Below, piece by piece: positions 25,020 to 34,194 of a stretch of DNA of 64,000 nt. Numbering within the stretch: position 1 is the stretch's first letter; each line of letters opens with the position of its first letter. The position numbers were made by a program, and so were the translations under genes. The notes beneath the pieces are model-generated. The model saw only the letters and a program-made list of their open reading frames with translations. It did no database searches and had not been told where the DNA came from. This stretch comes from Larkinella rosea (GTDB lineage Bacteria; Bacteroidota; Bacteroidia; Cytophagales; Spirosomataceae): the NCBI RefSeq assembly GCF_003858635.1, contig NZ_RQJO01000008.1, positions 1,054,001-1,118,000 on the forward strand, given 5' to 3'.

Positions 25020-26780
25020 ATGAAACTGCCTATCATTCGTTGTGCCACTTCGTTCCTGACCGGTTTTTTCCTGTTTATGGTAATCGGTTCGTTGTCGGCC
25101 TGGGCCCAGATCGGGAAAGGCGACCGCATCAACGGGCCGAATTTTGCGACGCGCAGCCCGGTCGTCGCCAGCCACGGCATGGTCGCAACGGCGCACCCGC
25201 TGGCTTCCCAGATCGGGCTGGACATCCTGAAACAAGGTGGAACCGCCGTCGATGCGGCCATTGCCGCCAATGCAGCGCTGGGCGTGCTGGAACCCAATAA
25301 TTGCGGCATCGGCGGGGATTTATTTGCGATTGTCTGGTCGGCCAAAGACAAAAAGCTCTACGGTTTAAACGCCAGCGGTCGTTCGCCGAAAGGGCTTTCG
25401 TCCGAAAAATTGAAAGCGGTTTTGGGTGATAACCAGCCAATTCTGCTGTACGGCCCCCTTTCGGTGTCGGTACCCGGTGCGGTAGATGGTTGGTTCGAAT
25501 TGCACCGGCGTTTCGGGAAACAGCCCATGAAGCAACTGCTCGCTCCGGCCATTCGCTACGCCCGTGAGGGTGCTCCGGTTCCGCAGGTGATCGCGTATTC
25601 CTGGCAGGAAGCCGTTCGGCGGCTCGAAGCGAGTCGGTCGACGGTGCAGGAATTTGACAATTTTCGCCGGACGTTTCTGATCAATCAGCAGGCCCCGAAA
25701 GAGGGGCAAATCTTTAAAAATCCGGACTTGGCCGCTACGTACGAAAAACTGGCAACGGGCGGTCGGGATGCGTTTTACAAAGGCGAAATTGCCGCTACCA
25801 TCGACCGTTACGCCCGAAAAACCGGGATGTATCTGCGAAAAGAAGATCTGGCCGAAAACCGCAGCACCTGGGTCGAGCCGGTTTCGGTTACCTACCGGGG
25901 TTTCGAGGTGTATGAATTACCGCCCAACGGCCAGGGTGTTGCCGTGCTTCAGATGCTGAACCTGCTCGAAGCGTATGATGTAAAGCGGTTGGGGCACAAC
26001 AGCGCGGAGTATCTGCATCTGCTGACCGAAGTTAAAAAGCTGGCCTTTGAAGACCGCGCCCGGTTTTATGCCGACCCGGCGTTTTCCAAAATCCCGCTTA
26101 AGTGGCTGCTTTCGAAGGAATATGCCGCCGAACGGCGCAAGCTGATTGATCCGAAACAGGCGGCCAAGCGGTTTGATTCGGGCGCTCCTCCGCTCCGCGA
26201 AGGCGACACCACCTACCTGACCGTGGCCGACGACGAAGGAAATATGGTTTCCCTGATTCAAAGCAACATGCTCGAATTTGGCAGCGGACTGGTGCCCGAT
26301 GGTCTGGGGTTTGTCTTCCACAACCGGGGAACGAGTTTCAGTTTACAAAGCGGTCATGCCAATGAATATCAACCGGGTAAACGCCCGTTCAACACCATCA
26401 TCCCGGCTTTTGTGCTGAAAGAGGGAAAACCGTATCTGAGTTTTGGCGTGATGGGCGGGGCAATGCAGCCGCAGGGCCACGTCCAGATTCTGTGCAATCT
26501 GATCGATTTTGGCATGAATGTGCAGGAAGCCGGGGATGCCGCCCGGATGAGTCATTCCGGTAGCAGCGAACCCATCGGATCAATGATGCAGGACGGCGGT
26601 CATCTGGCGCTGGAAAGCGGTATTTCCAAGGAAGTGCGCGACGAACTGGAACGGCGTGGTCACCACCTGATTTTGAAGGATTTCTTTGGCGGTTATCAGG
26701 CCATTCAATCCGACCCGGTAAACAAAGTCTACCACGGCGCGTCGGAAATGCGGAAAGACGGGCAAGCCGTGGGATACTGA
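25020..26780 (+). CDS. ggt: Gamma-glutamyltransferase (Ntn-hydrolase)
   Basis: 586 aa with a signal peptide (residues 1-29, ending SAWAQ). It hydrolyses or transfers the gamma-glutamyl group of glutathione and related peptides in the periplasm. The family architecture is complete: VATAHPLASQIGLDILKQGG and AVDAAIAANAALGVLEP near the N terminus, GIGGDLFAIVW, then the self-cleavage site at about residue 400, GDTTYLTVADDEGNMVSLIQ. The Thr-Thr pair is the nucleophile position; the usual following His is Tyr here, a variant I associate with the broader ggt-like clade. NTIIPAFVLKEGKPYLSFGVMGG (split across about 460-485) is also typical. It stands as a single gene. Confidence 0.85.
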   Translation: MKLPIIRCATSFLTGFFLFMVIGSLSAWAQIGKGDRINGPNFATRSPVVASHGMVATAHPLASQIGLDILKQGGTAVDAAIAANAALGVLEPNNCGIGGDLFAIVWSAKDKKLYGLNASGRSPKGLSSEKLKAVLGDNQPILLYGPLSVSVPGAVDGWFELHRRFGKQPMKQLLAPAIRYAREGAPVPQVIAYSWQEAVRRLEASRSTVQEFDNFRRTFLINQQAPKEGQIFKNPDLAATYEKLATGGRDAFYKGEIAATIDRYARKTGMYLRKEDLAENRSTWVEPVSVTYRGFEVYELPPNGQGVAVLQMLNLLEAYDVKRLGHNSAEYLHLLTEVKKLAFEDRARFYADPAFSKIPLKWLLSKEYAAERRKLIDPKQAAKRFDSGAPPLREGDTTYLTVADDEGNMVSLIQSNMLEFGSGLVPDGLGFVFHNRGTSFSLQSGHANEYQPGKRPFNTIIPAFVLKEGKPYLSFGVMGGAMQPQGHVQILCNLIDFGMNVQEAGDAARMSHSGSSEPIGSMMQDGGHLALESGISKEVRDELERRGHHLILKDFFGGYQAIQSDPVNKVYHGASEMRKDGQAVGY

Positions 26781-26833
26781 TTGAGTTATGAGTTGGCTGA
26801 CGCGTTCACAACTCTTAATTCTTAACTCTTAAC

Positions 26834-27622
26834 TTATATTCCTAACTGTTTCAGAATTGCTTCCGTGATTTGTCGGCGGGCGGGGATAAAGGTATCGGGG
26901 GCCGGTTCGGGGCTTTCGACGTTCGTGGCAAAATAATAGACTTTATCGCCTTTTTCGACGTAGCCGACGAACCAGCCAATGTTGAGATTGGAAGTAACGG
27001 CCCAGCCGGTTTTTCCGTAAAGTTTGGCAGTGGGGCTTTCGTCGATGAGCATGATCTTTTTCAGAATCGCCAGGTTCTTTTTGGCAAACGGTACCTTACT
27101 GTCGTGGATTCGGCGCAGGAAATCGACCTGTTCCTCCTGCGAAATCGTCGACGTGCCGACCACCCAGAATTTATCGAGATTTTCGGCGGTGATATCCATC
27201 TGACCGTACCCGGTTTTGGCGACCCACTCCTGCATGCGTTTCAGACCGATTTTTCGCGCCAGTTCCTGGTAACACGGCAGACACGATACTTTATAGGCGG
27301 TTTCGAGCGTATGATCGCGGTTCCAGTTTTCGTTGCTGCGCTTGACGCTGTCCCACTTCATGACCGAGTTTTCGTCTTTCAGAATACCGGTTTCCAGCCC
27401 GATCAGCGTGTTCAGAATCTTGTAGGTGGAAGCGGGCAAAAACCGCTGGCGGGTGCGTTCAAAGTTGTAGGCGGTATAATGGTCGCGCTGCGGGTCGTAG
27501 AGCAGGAAAGACCCTTTGAGTTTCTTTTCGGTAAAAAACCGCTCAAAATCCGGTCGCTCCGTCACGGAGGCCGGGCGGTAGCTCAGCAGCAAAACAGCCG
27601 CGAGCGCAACGAGAAGTTTCAT
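26834..27622 (-). CDS. Class D (OXA-like) beta-lactamase family protein
   Basis: 262 aa with a signal peptide (MKLLVALAAVLLLSYRPAS). Class D motifs in order: nucleophile S-x-x-K in LPASTYKILNTLIGLETG (about residues 62-79); the SxV position reads SCL within VSCLPCYQELARKIG (about 113); the YGN position reads YGQ (TGYGQMD); KTG is intact in YGKTGWA; and WFVGYVE follows. The general fold is clearly OXA-like, but two of the four active-site motifs are altered, and a CxxC pair sits in the second. Activity on beta-lactams is therefore uncertain. It lies 6 bp behind a lipoprotein gene, probably in its operon. Confidence 0.75.
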   Translation of the reverse strand: MKLLVALAAVLLLSYRPASVTERPDFERFFTEKKLKGSFLLYDPQRDHYTAYNFERTRQRFLPASTYKILNTLIGLETGILKDENSVMKWDSVKRSNENWNRDHTLETAYKVSCLPCYQELARKIGLKRMQEWVAKTGYGQMDITAENLDKFWVVGTSTISQEEQVDFLRRIHDSKVPFAKKNLAILKKIMLIDESPTAKLYGKTGWAVTSNLNIGWFVGYVEKGDKVYYFATNVESPEPAPDTFIPARRQITEAILKQLGI

Positions 27623-27628
27623 GAAACG

Positions 27629-29110
27629 CTACGGTTTGGATGAAATGGATTGAATTTTGGCAAATTTGCCCGCTCCGCCTTTCTCGCCCAGCGCCGGTTC
27701 CAAACCCAGTTTAATGATGGACCCTTTCCAGGCCGGCACTTTAGTCATGTCGATTTCATAGGTCCGGTATTCGCCATCGCCAATAATCGGAAAGTCGACG
27801 AGCCGCTCCGCAATAAATTCGGGGTCGTTCGGAGCCTGCCACCGAAGACGGGCCTGGGTGGCATCGGTCTTGAAAGCCGCCCGGATATAGACCTTCGGCA
27901 TGTCGGCAGCCTGCCACAATTCGCCCGGCCCGATGAGCAGAAAACTGCCTTTGTCGAGCGGAATGTTCAGTTCATTTTTGATGGGCCAGCCACTGTCCGT
28001 TCCCAGGTAATACCACCACGACTGGCGATCGGATACAAAGCGGTATTCGGGGGCGGTTTTGGGCCGGGGCTGCGCATACACATACTTTCGAATGTCGTCG
28101 AGCGAGCCCAGAATCAGCGTGTAATCGTATTGATACTGAATGTTATGGTCAAGAATTTCGTAGCCCGATGGAGTAATGTAAGCCGTCGTGAAATCGTATT
28201 CGCCCCCCGTAATGCCTGTTCCGAAACTGCCGCCGATAAAATACTGGTGGTTGGGTTTGTAAACCGCCAGCCCCCAGTTCGCGTCGTTGACCATCGCCAG
28301 CCAGTTTTCCGGCGACAGTACCTCTTTTCCGCCAAAAATATCGAAAACCGTCTGGCTGTTCGTTTTAGTCAGTACATCGTTGGTAAACGGACGAGTACCC
28401 GTATACGAAACAATGTTGTGATAGGGCGCATTTAGAAAAATAGCGGGCAGTTCCTGCGGTTTGGCCGAATATTGTTTGGTATCGCTCCGGTTGTTGTTGA
28501 GTTTATGCCGAACCTTGACGGTATTTTTATCGAGCGTAATCCAGGTTTCAATGGAACATTCACAGGGCACATTGTCGTTGGGGTAAATCATCGGCACGGT
28601 TTTGATGTAAATTTCCCGACCGTCGTTGCGGCTTTCGAGGATTTTGGAGCGGTTTCCAAATACATCGCCCGACATCACCGGATTCCAGCCCAGATCTTTC
28701 CACTGCGGGTGCGGCTCTTTTCCGTTGGGCGCAAAGGGGGTGGGGTCCGCATAAAAAGACGCCTGAATTTGCCGCCCCGCGTCCCAGTTATTGACCAGAT
28801 TTAGCCCATTGCCCGAAGCCGCCAGATAGGTGATGGCCCCACCCATGTTCAGGTCGACGCTCAACCGGATCGAGCCGTTGTCGATGTATGAAGGTCGGGC
28901 CGGTGGGTTGGGCAAGCCGGTAATGGGCGAGGTGCCGGGTCCGCCTGCCCCCGGATTGGACGTTCCGGGCGTGCCCGGCGTACCGGTGGAACCACCCGGT
29001 TGGTTGGAAGGGGTGCGCCAAACCCGCTCCTCGTATTTATAACAGCCTGAAAACGTCAGACCAACTACCCCAATCAAAATCCATACACGCAGACGTATCA
29101 TTCTATTCAT
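27629..29110 (-). CDS. Exported lipoprotein with sugar-binding-like C terminus
   Basis: 493 aa. The signal ends in a lipobox (VGLTFSGC), followed by a Gly/Pro/Thr/Ser linker (about residues 35-70). The body is beta-rich (GSIRLSVDLNMGGAITYLA, WLAMVNDANWGLAVYKPNHQ). The last 150 residues resemble a carbohydrate-binding sandwich (VYIRAAFKTDATQARLRWQA, GDGEYRTYEIDMTKVPAWKG). The N-terminal body faintly recalls sugar-acting enzymes, but I cannot name a family. Probably outer-membrane-anchored, acting on or binding glycans. The beta-lactamase-like gene follows after 6 bp. Confidence 0.6.
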   Translation of the reverse strand: MNRMIRLRVWILIGVVGLTFSGCYKYEERVWRTPSNQPGGSTGTPGTPGTSNPGAGGPGTSPITGLPNPPARPSYIDNGSIRLSVDLNMGGAITYLAASGNGLNLVNNWDAGRQIQASFYADPTPFAPNGKEPHPQWKDLGWNPVMSGDVFGNRSKILESRNDGREIYIKTVPMIYPNDNVPCECSIETWITLDKNTVKVRHKLNNNRSDTKQYSAKPQELPAIFLNAPYHNIVSYTGTRPFTNDVLTKTNSQTVFDIFGGKEVLSPENWLAMVNDANWGLAVYKPNHQYFIGGSFGTGITGGEYDFTTAYITPSGYEILDHNIQYQYDYTLILGSLDDIRKYVYAQPRPKTAPEYRFVSDRQSWWYYLGTDSGWPIKNELNIPLDKGSFLLIGPGELWQAADMPKVYIRAAFKTDATQARLRWQAPNDPEFIAERLVDFPIIGDGEYRTYEIDMTKVPAWKGSIIKLGLEPALGEKGGAGKFAKIQSISSKP

Positions 29111-29244
29111 ACGATCAAGAGGTTTGTTGTTTTTCCGGTCAATAAAAAACTGTTTACTTCAAAACGCCAAATTGGGGATAAGTTTACAAAATAATGGCTT
29201 TAATGTTTAACTTGCTGGCTATATAAACCAAAAGTCATTCAATA

Positions 29245-30075
29245 ATGGGTCTGAAAAGCTTGATTCCCAATCCGATAAAGACGGCGTTAAAAAATGTAAT
29301 TCCGATGTCGGTAATCGATCAATTAGAAATCATTACCGGTGAACGGGATGTGCTTACTCCTCCGTCGCGGATGATTTTTATCGGAGATGGTGATTTCAAA
29401 AAGGTGGGGCAGCTTGGGATCGATCGCATGGTGGCGATTGGCGATCTGAAACCGACCGACCGCGTTTTGGACGTGGGCAGCGGTATTGGCCGGCTGGCGG
29501 TTCCGCTCACCAAATACCTGACAACCGGTGCGTATGACGGGATTGAAATTGTGAAGGAAGGCGTCGATTGGTGTAACAAGGAAATTCATAAGCGTTTCCC
29601 GAATTTCAATTTTCACCATTTGAATGTCTATAACAAGATGTATAATCCGAAGGGAACGATGCAGGGCCACGAACTGCGGTTTCCGTTTGCGGATGCTACC
29701 TTCGATTATGTCATCCTCAATTCGGTGTTTACCCACATGCTCGAAGCGGATTTTGAGCGATATCTGGCCGAAATTTCGCGGGTGTTGAAAAAAGGTGCCC
29801 GGGGCTATATTACGATGTTCTGGCTGAACGACGAATCGCGCCGGTTGAACGCCGAAAAGAAAAACAAATACGACCGCGTTCTGACGCCTTTCACGGAAAA
29901 GACGATGGTGCACATTCAGGATTTGCCCGAAAGCATGATTGCCTTCGACGAAACCTACGCCCGCGAATCGTTTAAAAAAGCCGGGTTGACCATCCGGGAT
30001 GTCAAATTCGGCAGCTGGCCGGGTCGTGAGAATACGATCGATTACCAGGATTTGCTCTTTGTTACTAAAAAATAG
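29245..30075 (+). CDS. Class I SAM-dependent methyltransferase
   Basis: 276 aa. Motif I is RVLDVGSGIGRLAVPL (about residues 72-87), the acidic residue ending strand 2 is YDGIEIVKEG, motif II is FDYVILNSVFTHM (about 153-165), and the post-II segment is ISRVLKKGARGYITMFWL. This is a Methyltransf_11/25-type small-molecule or glycan methyltransferase. The N-terminal 60 residues are a non-catalytic lead. The nearest gene upstream is divergent, and a terminator follows 2 bp after the stop. Confidence 0.85.
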   Translation: MGLKSLIPNPIKTALKNVIPMSVIDQLEIITGERDVLTPPSRMIFIGDGDFKKVGQLGIDRMVAIGDLKPTDRVLDVGSGIGRLAVPLTKYLTTGAYDGIEIVKEGVDWCNKEIHKRFPNFNFHHLNVYNKMYNPKGTMQGHELRFPFADATFDYVILNSVFTHMLEADFERYLAEISRVLKKGARGYITMFWLNDESRRLNAEKKNKYDRVLTPFTEKTMVHIQDLPESMIAFDETYARESFKKAGLTIRDVKFGSWPGRENTIDYQDLLFVTKK

Positions 30076-30076
30076 C

Positions 30077-30120
30077 GTTTTTGTCGTTGCGCAACGGTTT
30101 TGGGGCGCAACGACAAAAAC
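30077..30120 (+). terminator. Intrinsic terminator after the methyltransferase
   Basis: Perfect 16-bp stem GTTTTTGTCGTTGCGC / GCGCAACGACAAAAAC, with a 12-nt loop. It starts 2 bp after the stop codon. The arms carry their T/A-run on the outer ends, so it can act in both directions. Confidence 0.7.
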
Positions 30121-30157
30121 ATTTAAAAGTTTTTCTTCCTAATTTGTCTCCATCCAC

Positions 30158-30165
30158 TAATTTTG
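30158..30165 (+). promoter_or_regulatory. Possible -7 element of the carB transcript
   Basis: TAATTTTG fits TAnnTTTG exactly; at the -33 position with 19-nt spacing there is TTC instead of TTG. It would start a message with a leader of about 210 nt before the carB ATG. The leader contains a small hairpin (TGTGGG/CCCACA, about 30300-30325). Confidence 0.35.
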
Positions 30166-30192
30166 TGGGATTTTTGACCATACCAAAACAGA

Positions 30193-30384
30193 TTGGCTTC
30201 GGAAGCTACCAAACGGTTCGCCCTGTGTCTGCGTTCCGGTCGCGCTGCCAACCTGTTTTCGCTTCGGGCCAATACGTTTCAGGAGGTCAGGAATAGTGAT
30301 TGTGGGCCGTTAATTCGTCCCACATTGTTCGTCGGTTCGTCGCTTGTGACGGTTCAGATTCATTATTCAATTGTCTCACTGTAA
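30193..30384 (+). other. Candidate leader reading frame ending on the carB start codon
   Basis: A 63-codon frame opens with TTG in the carB leader, and its TAA shares one base with the carB ATG (TAATG). Codon choice in the first 30 codons looks coding-like. No homology or ribosome-binding site supports it, so it is recorded only as a possible translated leader. Confidence 0.2.
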
Positions 30385-33278
30385 TGCCCAAAGACTCTTC
30401 AATTCGTTCGATTCTCATTATCGGCTCCGGCCCCATCGTTATTGGTCAGGCGTGTGAATTCGACTATGCCGGTTCACAGGCAGCCCGCTCCCTGCGCGAA
30501 GAAGGCATCGAGGTATCGTTGATCAACTCGAACCCGGCCACCATCATGACCGATCCCATCAATGCGGATTACGTGTACCTGAAACCGCTCGAGAAAAAAT
30601 CCATCGTGGAGATTCTCAAAGCGCATCAGGAAGCGGGACGGCCCATTGATGCGGTGTTGCCAACCATGGGCGGTCAGACGGCGCTGAACCTGGCCATTGA
30701 ATGCGACAAGGCCGGTGTCTGGAAAAAATACGGCGTTCGCATCATCGGCGTTGACATCAAGGCCATCGAAACCACCGAGGACCGCGAGAAATTCCGGTTG
30801 AAAATGCTCGAGCTGGGCGTCGGCGTTTGCAAAGGCCGCACGGCCCGTTCCTTTCTGGAAGGAAAAGAAATTGCGCAGGAAATCGGTTTTCCGCTGGTCA
30901 TCCGGCCATCCTTCACCCTCGGCGGAACCGGGGGCGGTTTTGTCGATCGGCCGGAAGATTTTGACAAGGCGCTGAACAACGGTCTGCACGCTTCTCCGGT
31001 TCACGAAGTGCTGGTTGAGCAGAGCGTGATGGGTTGGAAAGAGTATGAACTCGAACTGCTGCGCGACGGTGCCGGGAACTTCATCATTATCTGTTCCATC
31101 GAAAACTTCGACCCGATGGGCATCCATACGGGCGACAGCATCACCGTGGCTCCGGCCATGACGCTGCCCGATACGCTGTATCAGCAGATGCGCGATCTGG
31201 CCATCAAAATGATGGACGGCATCGGAAAATTTGCCGGTGGCTGTAATGTTCAGTTCTCCGTCAATCCGGAAACCGATGATATTATTGCCATCGAAATCAA
31301 CCCGCGCGTAAGCCGTTCGTCGGCGCTGGCTTCCAAAGCGACCGGTTATCCGATTGCGAAGATTGCCGCTAAAATGGCGATCGGCTATAATCTGGACGAA
31401 CTGACGAATCCGATTACCGGTTCGACCTCGGCTTTCTTCGAACCCGCCATCGACTACGTGATCGTGAAAGTGCCCCGCTGGAATTTCGACAAATTTCCGG
31501 GATCTGACCGTACGCTGGGCCTGCAGATGAAATCGGTGGGTGAAGCGATGGGCATTGGGCGCAATTTTCAGGAAGCGTTGCAGAAGGCCTGCCAATCCCT
31601 CGAAATCCGGCGCAACGGCCTGGGAGCTGACGGCAAGGAACTGACCGATCAGGAAGCCATCAAATACAGCCTGGCGCACCCGAGCTGGAACCGCATGTTC
31701 CATATTTACGATGCGTTCAAAGCCGGTATTTCGTTCAAAACCATCCAGAATCTGACCAAAATCGATAAGTGGTTTTTGTTCCAGATTGAAGAACTGGTGG
31801 AGCTGGAACGTGAAATCATGCAGTTTGATCTGGAAGATATTTCGCCCGCTTTAATCCTGAAAGCCAAGCAGAAAGGCTATGCCGACCGCCAGTTGGCGCA
31901 CTTGCTGGGGGTGAAGGAAAGCAAAATCTATAATTTCCGGCAGGAGCATAACATTCGGCGCGTGTTCAAGTGTGTCGATACCTGCGCGGCTGAGTTCGAG
32001 GCCCGTACGCCTTACTACTACTCGACCTTCAACAGTCCGCAATTGCCGAGCGCGGGTGGTGAATTTCCCGAAACCGGGGCGTTGCCCGTTGGCGAACTGG
32101 CCGGTAACGAGTCGATCACCAGCGAGCGCAAAAAAGTCGTCATTCTCGGATCGGGACCCAACCGCATCGGGCAGGGAATCGAATTTGATTATTCCTGCGT
32201 ACACGGCGTTCTGGCGGCCAAAGAGTGTGGTTATGAGACGATTATGATCAACTGTAATCCCGAAACCGTCTCGACCGATCCGGATATTGCCGACAAATTG
32301 TATTTCGAACCGGTTTTCTGGGAACACGTTCACGCGATCATCATGCACGAAAAACCGGTGGGTGTCATCGTGCAGCTGGGCGGACAAACGGCGCTGAAAA
32401 TGGCCGAAAAACTGACGCGCTACGGGATTAAAATCATCGGTACGGATTACGAATCGCTTGATCTGGCCGAGGATCGCGGTCGTTTCTCGGCGCTGCTGCG
32501 CGATTACAACATTCCGTATCCGAAATTCGGGACGGTGCGCGGTTCCGACGAAGCCGTCGAATTGTCGCGTGAACTTGGTTTTCCGCTGCTGGTGCGGCCC
32601 AGCTACGTGTTGGGCGGTCAGAGCATGAAAATTGTGTTGAACGAACAGGAACTGGAACAACACGTCGTTAAGATTCTGCACGACATTCCCGACAATAATA
32701 TTCTGCTCGATCACTTCCTCGAAAACGCCATCGAAGCCGAAGCCGACGCCATCTGTGACGGCGAAGACGTGTACATCATCGGAGTGATGGAGCACATCGA
32801 ACCGGCCGGGATTCACTCCGGCGATTCCTACGCGCTGCTGCCGACTTTCGACCTGAGCGACACTGTCATTCAGCAAATCGAAACCCATACGCGCACCATC
32901 GCCAAGGCCTTGAACACCGTCGGGTTGATCAATATTCAGTTTGCGGTGAAAGACGAGGTGGTGTACATCATCGAAGCCAATCCACGGGCGTCGCGGACGG
33001 TGCCGTTCATTTGCAAGGCGTACCAGGAACCGTATGTCAACTACGCCACGAAGGTGATGCTGGGTGAGAAAAAAGTGAAGGATTTTGATTTCAACCCGGT
33101 GAAGAAGGGGTACGCGATCAAAATACCGGTTTTCTCGTTCAGTAAATTCCCGAATGTGAACAAAGAACTGGGCCCGGAAATGAAGTCGACCGGTGAAGGC
33201 ATTTACTTCATCGACGATCTGGAAGATGAATTCTTTCAGAAGGTGTATTCCGAGCGGAATTTGTATCTGAGCCGGTAG
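30384..33278 (+). CDS. carB: Carbamoyl-phosphate synthase large subunit, without the C-terminal MGS domain
   Basis: 964 aa from the ATG at 30384. It makes carbamoyl phosphate from bicarbonate, ammonia (from the CarA glutaminase) and two ATP, for pyrimidines and arginine. Two homologous halves are clear: SILIIGSGPIVIGQACEFDY near the start, and VVILGSGPNRIGQGIEFDYS at about residue 588. Each is followed by an ATP-grasp domain (SFTLGGTGGGFV, and RPSYVLGGQSMKIV), with an oligomerisation region between them. The protein ends at NLYLSR, right after the second ATP-grasp, about 110 residues short of the E. coli enzyme, so the allosteric MGS-like domain is absent. carA is not in the window. Confidence 0.95.
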   Translation: MPKDSSIRSILIIGSGPIVIGQACEFDYAGSQAARSLREEGIEVSLINSNPATIMTDPINADYVYLKPLEKKSIVEILKAHQEAGRPIDAVLPTMGGQTALNLAIECDKAGVWKKYGVRIIGVDIKAIETTEDREKFRLKMLELGVGVCKGRTARSFLEGKEIAQEIGFPLVIRPSFTLGGTGGGFVDRPEDFDKALNNGLHASPVHEVLVEQSVMGWKEYELELLRDGAGNFIIICSIENFDPMGIHTGDSITVAPAMTLPDTLYQQMRDLAIKMMDGIGKFAGGCNVQFSVNPETDDIIAIEINPRVSRSSALASKATGYPIAKIAAKMAIGYNLDELTNPITGSTSAFFEPAIDYVIVKVPRWNFDKFPGSDRTLGLQMKSVGEAMGIGRNFQEALQKACQSLEIRRNGLGADGKELTDQEAIKYSLAHPSWNRMFHIYDAFKAGISFKTIQNLTKIDKWFLFQIEELVELEREIMQFDLEDISPALILKAKQKGYADRQLAHLLGVKESKIYNFRQEHNIRRVFKCVDTCAAEFEARTPYYYSTFNSPQLPSAGGEFPETGALPVGELAGNESITSERKKVVILGSGPNRIGQGIEFDYSCVHGVLAAKECGYETIMINCNPETVSTDPDIADKLYFEPVFWEHVHAIIMHEKPVGVIVQLGGQTALKMAEKLTRYGIKIIGTDYESLDLAEDRGRFSALLRDYNIPYPKFGTVRGSDEAVELSRELGFPLLVRPSYVLGGQSMKIVLNEQELEQHVVKILHDIPDNNILLDHFLENAIEAEADAICDGEDVYIIGVMEHIEPAGIHSGDSYALLPTFDLSDTVIQQIETHTRTIAKALNTVGLINIQFAVKDEVVYIIEANPRASRTVPFICKAYQEPYVNYATKVMLGEKKVKDFDFNPVKKGYAIKIPVFSFSKFPNVNKELGPEMKSTGEGIYFIDDLEDEFFQKVYSERNLYLSR

Positions 33279-33295
33279 AAGCGATTCTGTAATCC

Positions 33296-33337
33296 AAAAC
33301 CGTTGAGCGACTTACCAGGGGGAAGCTCAACGGTTTT
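33296..33337 (+). terminator. Intrinsic terminator of carB
   Basis: 13-bp stem AAAACCGTTGAGC / GCTCAACGGTTTT with a 16-nt loop and a T-tract running on to 33340 and beyond. It begins 18 bp after the carB stop. Confidence 0.85.
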
Positions 33338-33383
33338 TTTGTTTTTTATGTTAAGGAATCGGATATTTACTAAAAACAGAATC

Positions 33384-33599
33384 ATGACCGTTCTGACCGT
33401 TTCCATAGAAGAAAATGCGTTTGATGACTTGGAAAAGAAATCAAAGCAGCTCAACTTATCGTCAGAAAAATTGATTCAAAAGATTATTGACGATTATTTG
33501 TACCTGGAAAAAGTTAATCAGATACGTCAGGAAATGAAAGGAGTTGCCGAAGAAGCTGGATTCCAATCCGAGGAGGATATATTCAAGGAAATCTCTTGA
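33384..33599 (+). CDS. Small antitoxin-like (ribbon-helix-helix type) protein
   Basis: 71 aa from the ATG at 33384. The start MTVLTVSIEENAFDDLEKKS looks like the beta-strand and first helix of a ribbon-helix-helix/antitoxin fold; LNLSSEKLIQKIIDDYLYLE is the second helix, and an acidic tail follows (GFQSEEDIFKEIS), a form I associate with antitoxins of type II systems. No intact toxin frame follows: the next 90 bp contain only short frames. It may be an orphan or the survivor of a broken module. Confidence 0.6.
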   Translation: MTVLTVSIEENAFDDLEKKSKQLNLSSEKLIQKIIDDYLYLEKVNQIRQEMKGVAEEAGFQSEEDIFKEIS

Positions 33600-33688
33600 T
33601 TCAGGGTAAAATTTGGCAAAACGATGATTTTTTACCAGGATAATTCTACATTCAACAAGGAAGAATATGATTCTCTGGGTATATGGCT

Positions 33689-34129
33689 TTAATCTCTTGT
33701 AAACGTGTGTCGAAAGCAATCATCGCAATTATCCGCCAGTTCCAGCTCTCTAGTTGAAACTTTTCTGATTATACTGTTATTCCCATTCATTAAGTATAAT
33801 GGGTAAAAATTGATTGTATCTTTCTTCTGACTTACGAAATTGCTAACACTAATACCTGGTTCCTTGTCGGCATTGTAAATACTTTTTGCGTTGATTAATT
33901 GATAGTTTCCGGAATATAATAAAGCCTGATTGCTATAGACCTCAAATATTCCATCCTCTTTAAACCGCAAAATACGTACATCGTTGTCCCTGGGTTTTAG
34001 GTGCAAAGTCGCTATTCCGCCGGTTGATGAAACCCAGCGCCAGTCGCCCACGATGGGATGTTTCGGTTCGTTGGGCTGACAGCCCCAGGTGATTAACAGT
34101 AATGTTAGCAGCGGTAGTATCTTTTTCAT
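33689..34129 (-). CDS. Lipocalin-like small lipoprotein
   Basis: 146 aa. Signal with lipobox LLLITWGC, then HPIVGDWRWVSSTGG and RILRFKEDGIFEVYSN, which match the start of lipocalin-like domains common in Bacteroidota (a single small barrel following the G-x-W motif). Near the C terminus is DNCDDC, a CxxC. Located at the cell envelope; ligand unknown. It lies in an A+T-richer stretch together with the antitoxin-like and Uma2 genes. Confidence 0.65.
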   Translation of the reverse strand: MKKILPLLTLLLITWGCQPNEPKHPIVGDWRWVSSTGGIATLHLKPRDNDVRILRFKEDGIFEVYSNQALLYSGNYQLINAKSIYNADKEPGISVSNFVSQKKDTINFYPLYLMNGNNSIIRKVSTRELELADNCDDCFRHTFTRD

Positions 34130-34194
34130 AGTGACTTTGAGAATGGTAGATAGCTACTATGATTCCTGATCAAACCAACTCGTTGTAAAGCCAA

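Noticed and set aside
30474-31703. 409-codon open frame on the minus strand inside carB
   Set aside because: It is fully inside a certain gene, with the Phe/Arg/Gln-rich composition typical of antisense frames in G+C-rich third-position DNA.
31851-32888. 345-codon minus-strand frame inside carB
   Set aside because: Same reason: antisense shadow with His/Phe/Val-rich composition and no motif.
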